Positions 6,309-14,097 of a stretch of 18,555 bases of DNA are shown one piece after another. The notes under the pieces are model-generated. The model was not told the origin of the DNA. It made no database searches and saw only the letters and a program-made list of their open reading frames with translations. The DNA comes from Bacteroidales bacterium (GTDB lineage Bacteria > Bacteroidota > Bacteroidia > Bacteroidales > Marinilabiliaceae), in NCBI GenBank assembly GCA_004552385.1, contig SFOL01000051.1, forward strand, positions 1 through 18,555, read 5' to 3'. The position numbers were made by a program, and so were the translations under genes. Within the stretch, counting starts at the first letter, position 1. Each line of letters starts with the position of its first letter.

Positions 6309-7619
6309 ATGACAATCGAGGACTACCTGAGGCTACATGCGGCGGAGACACCCTGCAAAACCGCAGTGATGACGCCAACGGAAAGCGCGACATACGCCGA
6401 GCTCCTTGCGCTGGCCGAGAGACGGGCGGGAGAGTTGGCCCCGACGCGTGGCAAAGCGGTGGCCTTCCGGGCGAAACCGGACGTGGACACCATTGCCACA
6501 TATTTCGCCCTGCACATGGCGGGAGCCGCCGCCGTGCCGCTCGACAAGGCGCTGCCAGACGCGCTGATGGACGAATACCGCCGCAAACTGCAGAGCGAGT
6601 CGCCGGCCGACGGCACCGCCGACATTCTGTTCACCACGGGCACCACCGGACGCCAAAAGGGCGTGATGATAAGCGCGGACACCATACTGGCCAACGCGGA
6701 GAACCTCGTTGAGGCTCAAGGCTTCACGAAAGACGTGGAGTTCATAATAAACGGTCCTCTCAACCACATAGGCAGCCTCTCAAAAATATATCCCATGATA
6801 TATGTGGGCGGCACGATAAGGGTGATAGACGGGATGCGCGACCTCAACGCCTTCTTCCGCGCCATCGAGGCGGTCGAAGGCCGTCACGCCGCCACATTCC
6901 TCGTGCCGGCCAACATACGCATGCTGCTCACGTTCGGACGAGCTAAGCTCGCGTCGCTCAGTGGCAAGATAGAATTCATCGAGACCGGGGCTGCCCCCAT
7001 GGCCCAGTCCGATATGGAGGCCCTTTGCGCCGCCCTGCCCAAGACGCGGCTATACAACACTTACGCCTCGACCGAGACCGGCATAATCTCCACATTCGAC
7101 TATAATGCGGGCGAGTGCATCGCCGGATGCCTCGGCAAGCCCATGCGCCACTCGCGCATGGAGATATCGGCCGACGGCTTCGTGACCTGCTCGGGCCGGA
7201 CGCTCATGCTCGGCTACTACGCCGACCCGGAGCTTACCGCGCGAACCCTGTCGGGCGGGTCGATCAAGACGAGCGACATGGGGTGCTTTGACGCGCAAGG
7301 GAGGCTGAGGCTCTCCGGGCGGAGCGACGACGTCATCAACATTGGCGGCTTCAAAGTGTCACCATCGGAAGTGGAGGACGCCGCCATGCGGACGGAATGG
7401 GTCAGAGACTGCATATGCGTGGAGTGCGAGCACAAAATACTCGGCAAGACGCTGAAACTCATCGTTGTCACCGACGGACGAGACATCGACGTCCGCGCCC
7501 TGGCGGCGGCTATGGGCGAAAGGCTTGAGGCGCACAAGGTGCCGACAACTTTCGAGCGGGCGGAGTCAATAAAAAGAACATTCAACGGAAAGCTCGACCG
7601 GAAAGCCTACAAGGCCTGA
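6309..7619 (+). CDS. AMP-forming acyl ligase (ANL superfamily) paired with the ACP
   Basis: An adenylate-forming enzyme that would activate a carboxylic acid with ATP and probably transfer it to the neighbouring ACP. Seen with the 6309 start (436 residues): the P-loop-like A3 motif 'LFTTGTTGRQKGVM' (about 107-120), A5-like 'YNTYASTETG', the hinge region 'GRSDDVINIGGFKVSPSEVEDA', and the C-terminal catalytic Lys428 in 'NGKLDRKAY'. It is shorter than typical acyl-CoA synthetases (about 500-550 residues), with a compact N-terminal subdomain. An alternative GTG start at 6279 overlaps the ACP stop as GTGA and would add ten residues. The ATG is preferred because family-like sequence begins there ('MTIEDYLRLHAAETP'), but the overlap makes the GTG credible. 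Substrate candidates (fatty, aryl or amino acid) cannot be separated by eye. Confidence 0.88.
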   Translation: MTIEDYLRLHAAETPCKTAVMTPTESATYAELLALAERRAGELAPTRGKAVAFRAKPDVDTIATYFALHMAGAAAVPLDKALPDALMDEYRRKLQSESPADGTADILFTTGTTGRQKGVMISADTILANAENLVEAQGFTKDVEFIINGPLNHIGSLSKIYPMIYVGGTIRVIDGMRDLNAFFRAIEAVEGRHAATFLVPANIRMLLTFGRAKLASLSGKIEFIETGAAPMAQSDMEALCAALPKTRLYNTYASTETGIISTFDYNAGECIAGCLGKPMRHSRMEISADGFVTCSGRTLMLGYYADPELTARTLSGGSIKTSDMGCFDAQGRLRLSGRSDDVINIGGFKVSPSEVEDAAMRTEWVRDCICVECEHKILGKTLKLIVVTDGRDIDVRALAAAMGERLEAHKVPTTFERAESIKRTFNGKLDRKAYKA

Positions 7620-7744
7620 CACATGCGCCGGCAGGGCAAAAACAATGCGGCCAAGGCACGCCATATCAATTCTTTTGGCTACTTTCGTCGCTCAATAAGA
7701 GAGTGTACACGCATCAGCAAAGGAAATAACCAGCCGGGCGGAGG

Positions 7745-7754
7745 GTCACGTGAC
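7745..7754. repeat. 10-bp palindrome in the purL leader
   Basis: GTCACGTGAC is a perfect palindrome 45 bp before the purL start, within the GC-rich leader segment 7731-7774. It may be a protein-binding site; alone, a 10-bp palindrome is weak evidence. Confidence 0.25.
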
Positions 7755-7778
7755 GTGAGACGCCTCCCGATGGCACAG

Positions 7779-7792
7779 TATAATCGATTATA
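7779..7792. promoter_or_regulatory. 14-bp palindrome immediately before purL, candidate operator
   Basis: TATAATCGATTATA is a perfect 14-bp palindrome ending 7 bp before the purL ATG. It does not resemble the enterobacterial PurR box. It could be an operator for a dimeric regulator or a structure covering the ribosome-binding region, where no Shine-Dalgarno sequence is visible. A weak -7-like TACTTTCG sits at 7680-7687. Function is inferred from symmetry and position. Confidence 0.4.
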
Positions 7793-7799
7793 AACTAAG

Positions 7800-10700
7800 A
7801 TGGTAGTATTTTTCAAAGGCGGCAACATCCTCGCCGTCGAGACGCAGAACGCGCTCTCGGAGGACGACGCCAAGAAACTGACCTGGCTATTCAGCGGGGC
7901 TGAGCTCCTCGGCGAGCAATCCTTATCCGGCTTCTTCGTTGGCACAAGGCGCGAGACGATCACGCCGTGGAGCACCAACGCGGTGGAGATAACCCAGAAC
8001 ATGGGTCTCGCAGGCATCAGCCGCATCGAGGAGTTCTTTGCCGTAAACGACGCGAACGCCAAATTCGACCCGATGCTCCAAAACCTCTACAAAGGGTTGG
8101 ATCAGAACATATTCACCATCGACAAGCAGCCTGACCCCATTGTCCGCATAACGGACTTCAAGGCATATAACGAGAAAGAGGGCCTGGCACTCAGCGAACC
8201 CGAGATCGAATATCTCGAGGGGCTCAGCAAACGGCTGGGCCGCCCGCTGACCGACTCGGAGGTGTTCGGCTTCTCGCAAGTCAACTCTGAGCACTGCCGC
8301 CACAAGATATTCAACGGCACGTTCATCATAGACGGCGAGGAGAAAGAGCTCTCACTCTTCAAGCTCATCAAAAAGACCTCGCAGGAGAACCCGGGCTACC
8401 TCGTGTCGGCATACAAAGACAACGTGGCCTTCATCGAGGGCTCGAAAATGACACAGTTCGCCCCCGAGCGCGCCGACGTACCGAGCGAGTTCGAGGCCAA
8501 GGAGATTGACGCCGTGCTCTCGCTCAAGGCCGAGACACACAACTTCCCGACCACCGTGGAGCCGTTCAACGGCGCAGCCACCGGCTCCGGCGGCGAGATC
8601 CGCGACCGCATGGGTGGCGGCACAGGATCGCTTCCCATTGCGGGCACCGCCGTCTACATGACGTCATACTCGCGCCTGGCCGAGGATCGCCCATGGGAGA
8701 AGGGCGTGTCGGTACGCGACTGGCTGTACCAGACCCCGGCCCAGATCCTCATCAAGGCTTCAAACGGCGCAAGCGACTTCGGCAACAAGTTCGGCCAGCC
8801 TATGATATGCGGCTCGCTGCTCACCTACGAGCATGAGGAGGGCGGGCGCACGCTCGCGTATGACAAGGTCATAATGATGGCGGGCGGCGTAGGCTTCGCC
8901 AAAAAGTCTGACGCTCTAAAGAAAACACCAGTAAAGGGGCAGGACATCGTGCTCCTGGGCGGAGACAACTACCGCATCGGCATGGGTGGCGGCGCCGTGT
9001 CGTCGGTCAACACCGGCGAGTATGGCAATAAGATTGAGCTCAACGCCGTGCAGCGTTCCAACCCTGAGATGCAGAAGCGCGTATTGAACGCCATCCGCGG
9101 ACTCGTGGAGAGCGACAACAACCCTATAGTCTCAATCCATGACCACGGCGCAGGCGGACACCTCAACTGCCTCTCGGAGCTTGTGGAGGAGACTGGCGGC
9201 AACATTGACATGGATGCGCTACCAGTTGGCGACAAGACCTTGTCTGACAGGGAGATCGTAGGCAACGAGAGCCAGGAGCGCATGGGCCTCGTGATGGACA
9301 AGGACGCTGTGGACGGCCTCCGCAAGATAGCCGACCGCGAGCGCGCCCCGATGTACGTGGTGGGCGAGACCACCGGCGACATGAACTTCACGTTCAGCCA
9401 CAAGGATGGCGTAAAGCCCATCGACTGGAAACTCTCTGACATGTTCGGCAACCCGCCCAAGACCATCATGACGGACAAGAGCGTGGAGCGCACCTACGCC
9501 CCCGTGGCCTACGATGCGGCAAAGATCCTCACATACGTAAAGGACGTGCTGAAACTTGAGAGCGTGGGCTGCAAAGACTGGCTGACCAACAAGGTCGACC
9601 GCTCCGTGACGGGCAAAGTTGCCAAGCAGCAGTGCGCCGGAGAGATCCAGTTGCCAGTCAACGACCTTGGCGCGGTAGCGCTTGACTACTCGGGCAAGCG
9701 AGGCATGGCCACCAGCGTGGGCCATGCGCCGGCAGTTGGCCTCATAGACCCCGCCGCGGGCTCCGTCATGTCGGTGGCCGAGGCTCTCACGAACATAGTC
9801 TTCGCCCCCATGGAGCACGGCCTCAAGGGCATATCGCTCTCGGCCAACTGGATGTGGCCGTGCCGCCAGCCTGGCGAAGACGCCCGCCTCTACGCAGCCG
9901 TCAAGGCCATGAGCGATTGGGTGTGCGAGCTCGGCATCAACATCCCCACGGGCAAAGATTCGCTGTCCATGACCCAGAAGTATCATGACGGCCGCACGGT
10001 TCTCAGCCCCGGCACCGTCATCATATCCGCCATGGGCGAGGTAAGCGACGTACGTAAGATCGTGGAGCCCGTCCTCGTCTGCGACGAGGAGACCTCCCTC
10101 CTCTGCATAGACATGAGCGGCTGCGAGCCCGCGCTCGGCGGCAGCGCACTGGCTCAAACACTCGGCAAGGTTGGCGACAAGTGCCCCACCGTGGCCGACG
10201 CTAAGACTTTCGGCGCAATATTCGACACCATACAGAAACTCATCAACGAGGGTCTCGTACTGGCGGGACATGACATCTCGGCGGGCGGCCTCGTAACCAC
10301 CCTCCTTGAGATGAACTTCCCGAACACGGGCTGGGGCGTCAACATTGACATACCCGCCGACGAGGAGGACGCCGTAATGAGCCTCTTCGCGGAGAACCCG
10401 GGCGTGGTCCTTCAGGTCAAGGACATGAATAAGGTCCAGGCCATTCTGGACGAGGCGGGCGTGGCATTCTCCTACCTCGGCTGTCCGCAGAAGGAGCGCA
10501 AGCTCACCCTGACGGTGGCGCAGGTGAGCCTCAACATAGACATTGACGAGATGCGCGACATATGGTTCAGCACCTCGGCCAAGCTTGACGCCCTCCAGAC
10601 ACTGAACAACAAGGCCGCAGAGCGCGCTACCAACTACAAGGTTCAACCTCTCGCACTCCGCCTGCCGCAAGGGTGGAAAGGCGACTTCGCAAGCCTCGGA

Positions 10701-11486
10701 CTCAAGGGTCTCACCCATGACAAGACAGGCGTTAAAGCCGCCATCATAAGGGAGAAAGGCGTCAACGGCGACCGCGAGATGGCGTATACGCTCTACTTGG
10801 CGGGCTTCGACGTGAAGGACGTGCACATGACCGACCTCGTGAGCGGCAGGGAGACTCTGGAGGACGTCAATATGATCGTCTTCTGCGGCGGCTTCTCCAA
10901 CTCGGACGTCCTCGGCTCGGCCAAGGGCTGGGCAGGCGCATTCCTCTATAACGAGAAGGCGCGTAAGGCCCTGGAGAACTTCTACTCACGCCCCGACACT
11001 CTGAGCCTCGGCGTTTGCAACGGCTGCCAGCTTGTCATAGAGCTCGGCCTGCTGCACCGCACACAGCCGGAGCTCCGCCCCAAGATGCTCCACAACGACA
11101 GCCACAAGTTCGAGAGCGAGTTCCTCAGCCTGGAAATCCCCCAGAACGACACCGTCATGTTCAAGAGCCTCTCCGGCAGCAGACTCGGAGTCTGGGTGGC
11201 CCACGGCGAGGGCAAGTTCTCAATACCGGCAAGTGCCGACAAGTATAACGTCATAGCACGCTACTCATACAGCGGCTATCCCGCCAACCCTAACGGCTCG
11301 GCCGACGACATTGCCGGCATGGCCTCGGCAGATGGTCGCCACGTGGCCATAATGCCACACCCCGAGCGCGCCATCTTCCCTTGGCAGTGCGCCTACTACC
11401 CCGCCAACCACAAAGCCGACGACATCACCCCTTGGATTGAGGCGTTCGTCAATGCTCGCAAGTGGATCGAGGCAAAAAAAGCTTAA
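7800..11486 (+). CDS. purL: Phosphoribosylformylglycinamidine synthase, single-chain form
   Basis: The fourth step of de novo purine synthesis: FGAR + glutamine + ATP to FGAM. At 1,228 residues it is the large one-chain form with all domains fused. It has an N-terminal PurS-like region, a linker with 'SQVNSEHCRHKIF', a first AIRS-type ATP domain ('LKAETHNFPTTVEPFNGAATG', then 'GMGGGAVSSVN' and 'IHDHGAGGHLNC'), a second AIRS-type half ('GKDSLSMTQKY', 'AGHDISAGGL'), and a C-terminal class I glutamine amidotransferase domain. The nucleophile is Cys1073 in 'GVCNGCQL', with the His/Glu partners in 'MPHPERA'. The ATG at 7800 gives the expected 'MVVFF' opening. The gene stands alone, with 180 bp upstream containing palindromes and 95 bp downstream. 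No other purine genes are in the window. Confidence 0.97.
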   Translation: MVVFFKGGNILAVETQNALSEDDAKKLTWLFSGAELLGEQSLSGFFVGTRRETITPWSTNAVEITQNMGLAGISRIEEFFAVNDANAKFDPMLQNLYKGLDQNIFTIDKQPDPIVRITDFKAYNEKEGLALSEPEIEYLEGLSKRLGRPLTDSEVFGFSQVNSEHCRHKIFNGTFIIDGEEKELSLFKLIKKTSQENPGYLVSAYKDNVAFIEGSKMTQFAPERADVPSEFEAKEIDAVLSLKAETHNFPTTVEPFNGAATGSGGEIRDRMGGGTGSLPIAGTAVYMTSYSRLAEDRPWEKGVSVRDWLYQTPAQILIKASNGASDFGNKFGQPMICGSLLTYEHEEGGRTLAYDKVIMMAGGVGFAKKSDALKKTPVKGQDIVLLGGDNYRIGMGGGAVSSVNTGEYGNKIELNAVQRSNPEMQKRVLNAIRGLVESDNNPIVSIHDHGAGGHLNCLSELVEETGGNIDMDALPVGDKTLSDREIVGNESQERMGLVMDKDAVDGLRKIADRERAPMYVVGETTGDMNFTFSHKDGVKPIDWKLSDMFGNPPKTIMTDKSVERTYAPVAYDAAKILTYVKDVLKLESVGCKDWLTNKVDRSVTGKVAKQQCAGEIQLPVNDLGAVALDYSGKRGMATSVGHAPAVGLIDPAAGSVMSVAEALTNIVFAPMEHGLKGISLSANWMWPCRQPGEDARLYAAVKAMSDWVCELGINIPTGKDSLSMTQKYHDGRTVLSPGTVIISAMGEVSDVRKIVEPVLVCDEETSLLCIDMSGCEPALGGSALAQTLGKVGDKCPTVADAKTFGAIFDTIQKLINEGLVLAGHDISAGGLVTTLLEMNFPNTGWGVNIDIPADEEDAVMSLFAENPGVVLQVKDMNKVQAILDEAGVAFSYLGCPQKERKLTLTVAQVSLNIDIDEMRDIWFSTSAKLDALQTLNNKAAERATNYKVQPLALRLPQGWKGDFASLGLKGLTHDKTGVKAAIIREKGVNGDREMAYTLYLAGFDVKDVHMTDLVSGRETLEDVNMIVFCGGFSNSDVLGSAKGWAGAFLYNEKARKALENFYSRPDTLSLGVCNGCQLVIELGLLHRTQPELRPKMLHNDSHKFESEFLSLEIPQNDTVMFKSLSGSRLGVWVAHGEGKFSIPASADKYNVIARYSYSGYPANPNGSADDIAGMASADGRHVAIMPHPERAIFPWQCAYYPANHKADDITPWIEAFVNARKWIEAKKA

Positions 11487-11707
11487 AACAGCGAAACCTT
11501 AGAAAGTTGGTAATTAAAAGCGTACGGCGCGAGCCGCACTCAACACAAATATAAATTTCATTCTAATAACACATTCCAATAATGGAAAACGAAGAGAAGA
11601 ACGGCTACTCTCGCACCGAGGGTGAGGAGAGCAGGCCAGAGCAGCCCAACCGCCGCGACGGCGAGGGCCGCAGTTACTACGGCAGCCGTGAGGCTGGCGA
11701 CGAGCGC

Positions 11708-12104
11708 AGGCCGTTCCGCCCGCGCTACAACGACGGCGGCGACCAGCAGCAGCGCCCGTTCCGCCCGAGATACAACGACGGCGGCGACCAGCAGCAGCGT
11801 CCGTTCCGCCCGAGATACAACGACGGCGGTGACCAGCAGCAGCGTCCGTTCCGCCCGAGATACAACGACGGCGGTGACCAGGCAGCAGCGTCCGTTCCGC
11901 CCGAGATACAACGACGGCGAAGACCAGCAGCGTCCGTTCCGCCCGAGATACAACGACGGCGGTGACCAGCAGCAACGTCCGTTCCGCCCGAGATACAACG
12001 ACGGTGGCGACCAGCAGCAGCGTCCGTTCCGCCCGAGATACAACGACGGCGGTGACCAGCAGCAGCGTCCGTTCCGCCCGAGATACAACGACGGCGGTGA
12101 CCAG
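11708..12104 (+). repeat. Nine tandem 45-bp coding repeats
   Basis: Units begin at 11708, 11753, 11798, 11843, 11889, 11931, 11976, 12021 and 12066, each encoding 'RPFRPRYNDGGDQQQ'. Unit 4 is 46 bp (extra G), unit 5 is 42 bp (one CAG fewer, and GAA for GGT), and unit 9 is cut after CCAG. Units 3-9 are almost identical at DNA level, with few silent changes, pointing to recent expansion or homogenisation. The product is arginine- and glutamine-rich, positively charged and probably disordered, plausibly RNA-binding. Such arrays change length by slippage or recombination. Confidence 0.95.
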
Positions 12105-12163
12105 TCGGCAACCGCAGGCCCTTCGGAGGCAATCGCAACGCGGCTCCACGCCAACAGTGGAAA

Positions 12164-12991
12164 GTGGCCGACGACGCTAAGCGCGGACCTCGTTATAAGA
12201 TAGATCGCAGGATATTCGACAACGAAGCCGATGTTGAGCAGAACGGCACAGACCCGGAGATGCAGCAGATGCCGGCATCTCTCCGCTTGAACCGTTTCGT
12301 TGCCATGAGTGGCGTATGCAGTCGTCGCGAAGCAGATGAACTCATTAAGAACGGCAAGATCAAAGTCAACGGCGAAGTCATAACAGAGATGGGCGTGACC
12401 GTCTCGCCCGACGCTCAAGTTGAGTATGACGGCCGCATCCTCAAGGCTGAGAAAAAGGTCTACGTACTCCTCAACAAGCCGAAGGACACCGTGACCACCA
12501 CTGACGACCCCGAGGGGCGCCGCACCGTGATGGACATCGTGGCCGGAGCATGCAAGGAGCGCATTTACCCCGTAGGTCGCCTGGACCGCAGCACCACAGG
12601 CATCCTCCTGCTCACCAATGACGGCGAGATGGCCGAGAAGCTGATGCACCCTAAATACGAGGTCCGCAAGATCTACCACGTATTCCTCGACAAGCCCGTC
12701 GAGGAGGCTGATCTTGAGAAGCTCATCAAGGGCATCGAGCTCGAGGACGGCCCCATCAACGCCGACGAAGTCAGCTTCGTGGACGGCCGCGACCATAAGC
12801 AGGTAGGCGTTGTCATCCACTCTGGCCGCAACCGCATCGTTCGCCGCATGTTCGAGCATCTGGGCTACAACGTGGAGAGGCTCGACCGCGTCTACTATGG
12901 CGGCCTGACCAAGCTCAACGTCCCGCGCGGACATTGGCGCTACTTGACCGACGAGGAGATAAACAAGCTCAAAGCCGGTTTCACCAAGTAA
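12164..12991 (+). CDS. rRNA pseudouridine synthase, RsuA/RluB family, catalytic part
   Basis: Isomerises a uridine in rRNA to pseudouridine; RluB of E. coli acts on 23S rRNA, but the exact target here is inferred only from similarity. The reading frame as it stands can start at GTG 12164 (275 residues). It holds an S4 RNA-binding domain ('LRLNRFVAMSGVCSRREADELI', then 'IKVNGEVITEMG') and the RsuA-family catalytic domain, with Asp141 in 'GRLDRSTTGILLLTNDG'. It also has 'KIYHVFLDKPV', 'GRNRIVRRMFEHLGY' and 'LNVPRGHWRYLTDEEI'. The catalytic part looks intact. GTG 12164 is probably not the native start, because related sequence continues upstream to about 12101 and then, through two frameshifts, into the repeat region. 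A strong terminator follows at 13029. Confidence 0.9.
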   Translation: MADDAKRGPRYKIDRRIFDNEADVEQNGTDPEMQQMPASLRLNRFVAMSGVCSRREADELIKNGKIKVNGEVITEMGVTVSPDAQVEYDGRILKAEKKVYVLLNKPKDTVTTTDDPEGRRTVMDIVAGACKERIYPVGRLDRSTTGILLLTNDGEMAEKLMHPKYEVRKIYHVFLDKPVEEADLEKLIKGIELEDGPINADEVSFVDGRDHKQVGVVIHSGRNRIVRRMFEHLGYNVERLDRVYYGGLTKLNVPRGHWRYLTDEEINKLKAGFTK

Positions 12992-13028
12992 GCCACTGCA
13001 AACGCTGACGCAAGATTTGCGTAATAAA

Positions 13029-13072
13029 GGGGGAGGATGTCAAATTAAGCGACATCCTCCCCCATGTGTTTT
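13029..13072 (+). terminator. Rho-independent terminator after the pseudouridine synthase
   Basis: GGGGGAGGATGTC (13029-13041) pairs perfectly with GACATCCTCCCCC (13051-13063): a 13-bp stem with a 9-nt loop, followed by a T-rich ATGTGTTTT tail. It lies 38 bp after the pseudouridine synthase stop and isolates it from the next gene. Confidence 0.8.
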
Positions 13073-13101
13073 CAAACATCACATCACAAATACTGCACGC
13101 C

Positions 13102-13758
13102 ATGCCAACCATCACCTTAAGACACCTCGCTTTCATAGCCGCCATCATGACGCCACTCATCGCATCATCGCAAAACGGGAACACCGGCAGAATGACAAAA
13201 GAGGCGACAGTGGACAACTACTTCACGGCAAAATATGAAGTGCTCGCATCTGACTCGTCCACAAAAGACGGCAAATACACCCTCTACTACAGGGATGCGC
13301 CCATCGAAAGCGGGGAATATAAGATGGGCAAGAAAAGCGGTATTTGGGAATATAGGAACCTCAGGAAAATGACGGAGTTGAAATATGACCACACCGCCAG
13401 ACGGCCTACGTACATGCTACCGCACGAGGGGCATAAATACAACACGAGGAACTACCCCTGCACTTTCATCGGCTCGCCGCTCATACCATTCTTCTTCATT
13501 CACACAAGAGCCTACTATCCCAAAGCCGAGGCTGACAACCCGGACGGCGGCAACGTCATCTTACGGCTCATGATAAGCCCACAAGGCAAACTTACAAGCT
13601 TCATGATTAAACAGGCGACATCAGAGAACTTTGCCGAGGTGGTGCGCAAAGCCGCCATCGCCATTCCGAAAGACAAATGGAGATGGGTGCCGGCCATGAA
13701 AGACGGGAAGCGAGTGGAAGGCACCTATGACATCACGATACTGTTTGACAACGAATAA
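13102..13758 (+). CDS. Secreted protein with TonB C-terminal-like domain
   Basis: A 218-residue protein, probably periplasmic. Residues 1-23 form a signal peptide (basic start, hydrophobic 'LAFIAAIMTPLIA', likely cleavage after 'SSQ'). The middle contains a toxin_YwqK/MORN-like piece, 'GEYKMGKKSGIWEYRN'. The last 80 or so residues resemble the TonB C-terminal fold: 'GNVILRLMISPQGKLTSFMIKQATSENFAEVVRKAA', then 'KWRWVPAMKDGKRVEGTYDITILF'. A TonB that energises outer-membrane transporters would have an uncleaved N-terminal anchor and a proline-rich spacer, and neither is visible. This is therefore better called TonB-like of unknown role. The Met at 13102 is preferred over the ATG at 13066, which lies in the tail of the upstream terminator and would put 12 extra residues before the signal peptide. 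It is flanked by a terminator upstream and 339 bp of noncoding DNA downstream. Confidence 0.75.
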   Translation: MPTITLRHLAFIAAIMTPLIASSQNGNTGRMTKEATVDNYFTAKYEVLASDSSTKDGKYTLYYRDAPIESGEYKMGKKSGIWEYRNLRKMTELKYDHTARRPTYMLPHEGHKYNTRNYPCTFIGSPLIPFFFIHTRAYYPKAEADNPDGGNVILRLMISPQGKLTSFMIKQATSENFAEVVRKAAIAIPKDKWRWVPAMKDGKRVEGTYDITILFDNE

Positions 13759-14012
13759 AGAACAGACGCACGCCCCAAAAAGAAGAGAAACTTGGACTTC
13801 ACACCTTGCAAGGAGGCGGCATGGAGACGGAGACAGTAAGAACAGCTCCCAATACAGAACGGGGGGAAAAGTGATGCCGGGCCATGCGAAAACCGCCTGA
13901 AACTCTCGCGCCTTGCAAACTAATACAGAAAAAATGTAAAGAGCACCACAAACGCGATTACGACAATTTTAACAAGACGGCTCACGCGGCGGCCGTTTCA
14001 GCGTATCTGACC

Positions 14013-14030
14013 TTGCATAGTGTTGCATAG
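14013..14030 (+). repeat. Two TTGCATAG direct repeats, 10 bp apart
   Basis: TTGCATAG occurs at 14013-14020 and again at 14023-14030, in phase with one helical turn. The second copy ends 26 bp before the -7 box of the DJ-1 gene, so an activator or repressor site is possible. Short and unsupported otherwise. Confidence 0.35.
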
Positions 14031-14056
14031 ACACAATAAAGAAAACCAAAATTCAT

Positions 14057-14064
14057 TATCTTTG
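14057..14064 (+). promoter_or_regulatory. Bacteroidota -7 box for the DJ-1/lipoprotein pair
   Basis: TATCTTTG matches TAnnTTTG and is followed by an AT-rich leader of about 28 nt before the ATG at 14098. No TTG lies at the usual -33 spacing; the nearest is in the direct repeat at 14023-14025, about 31 bp upstream. Confidence 0.6.
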
Positions 14065-14097
14065 CAGATATAAGTTAAAAAATCCGAGATATAAGCG

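Larger units (their letters stand above)
11582..12991 (+). pseudogene. Whole locus: RluB-like pseudouridine synthase with repeat-rich N-terminus and two frameshifts
   Basis: Bacteroidota RluB-type enzymes often carry a long charged, low-complexity N-terminal extension before the S4 domain. Here that extension starts at ATG 11582 ('MENEEKNGYSRTEG') and runs into nine repeats of 'RPFRPRYNDGGDQQQ'. In repeat 4 an extra G at 11881/11882 shifts the frame by +1, and the 11582 frame then ends at 11965. Repeats 5-9 continue in the shifted frame. After the last repeat a G appears to be missing near 12104, so the sequence returns to the original frame just before the catalytic part ('VGNRRPFGGNRNAAPRQQWK'). 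The shifts cancel: with both corrected, one 469-residue protein would run from 11582 to 12991. Explanations are sequencing or assembly error in the repeat, true indels, or much less likely recoding, since no classic slippery heptamer is present. As read, the N-terminal product is a 127-residue fragment. Confidence 0.75.
13759..14097. other. Intergenic region upstream of the DJ-1 gene
   Basis: A 339-bp stretch with no credible ORF on either strand. It contains the palindrome CCTTGCAAGG (about 13804-13813), a pair of TTGCATAG direct repeats (14013-14020, 14023-14030), and the -7 box at 14057. No clear terminator hairpin with a T-tract was found after the TonB-like gene. Confidence 0.6.

Noticed and set aside
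9219..10826. Minus-strand open frame of 535 codons inside purL
   Set aside because: It is antisense to a strongly conserved purL, has biased composition rich in Ala, Val, His and Glu, shows no recognisable domain, and arises from GC-rich codon usage.
11708..12104. Tandem repeats as a possible CRISPR array
   Set aside because: Units are contiguous 45-bp coding repeats with no unique spacers, and no cas genes are present.
12098..12110. Programmed -1 ribosomal frameshift site at the end of the repeat array
   Set aside because: No X XXY YYZ slippery heptamer is present at the point where the frame changes, and a +1 shift would also be needed at 11882; indels or sequence error are simpler.
11558..12934. 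Minus-strand open frame of 458 codons across the pseudouridine synthase
   Set aside because: It mirrors the coding repeat, whose antisense has no stops, and shows no family similarity. The plus strand carries clear S4 and pseudouridine synthase motifs.
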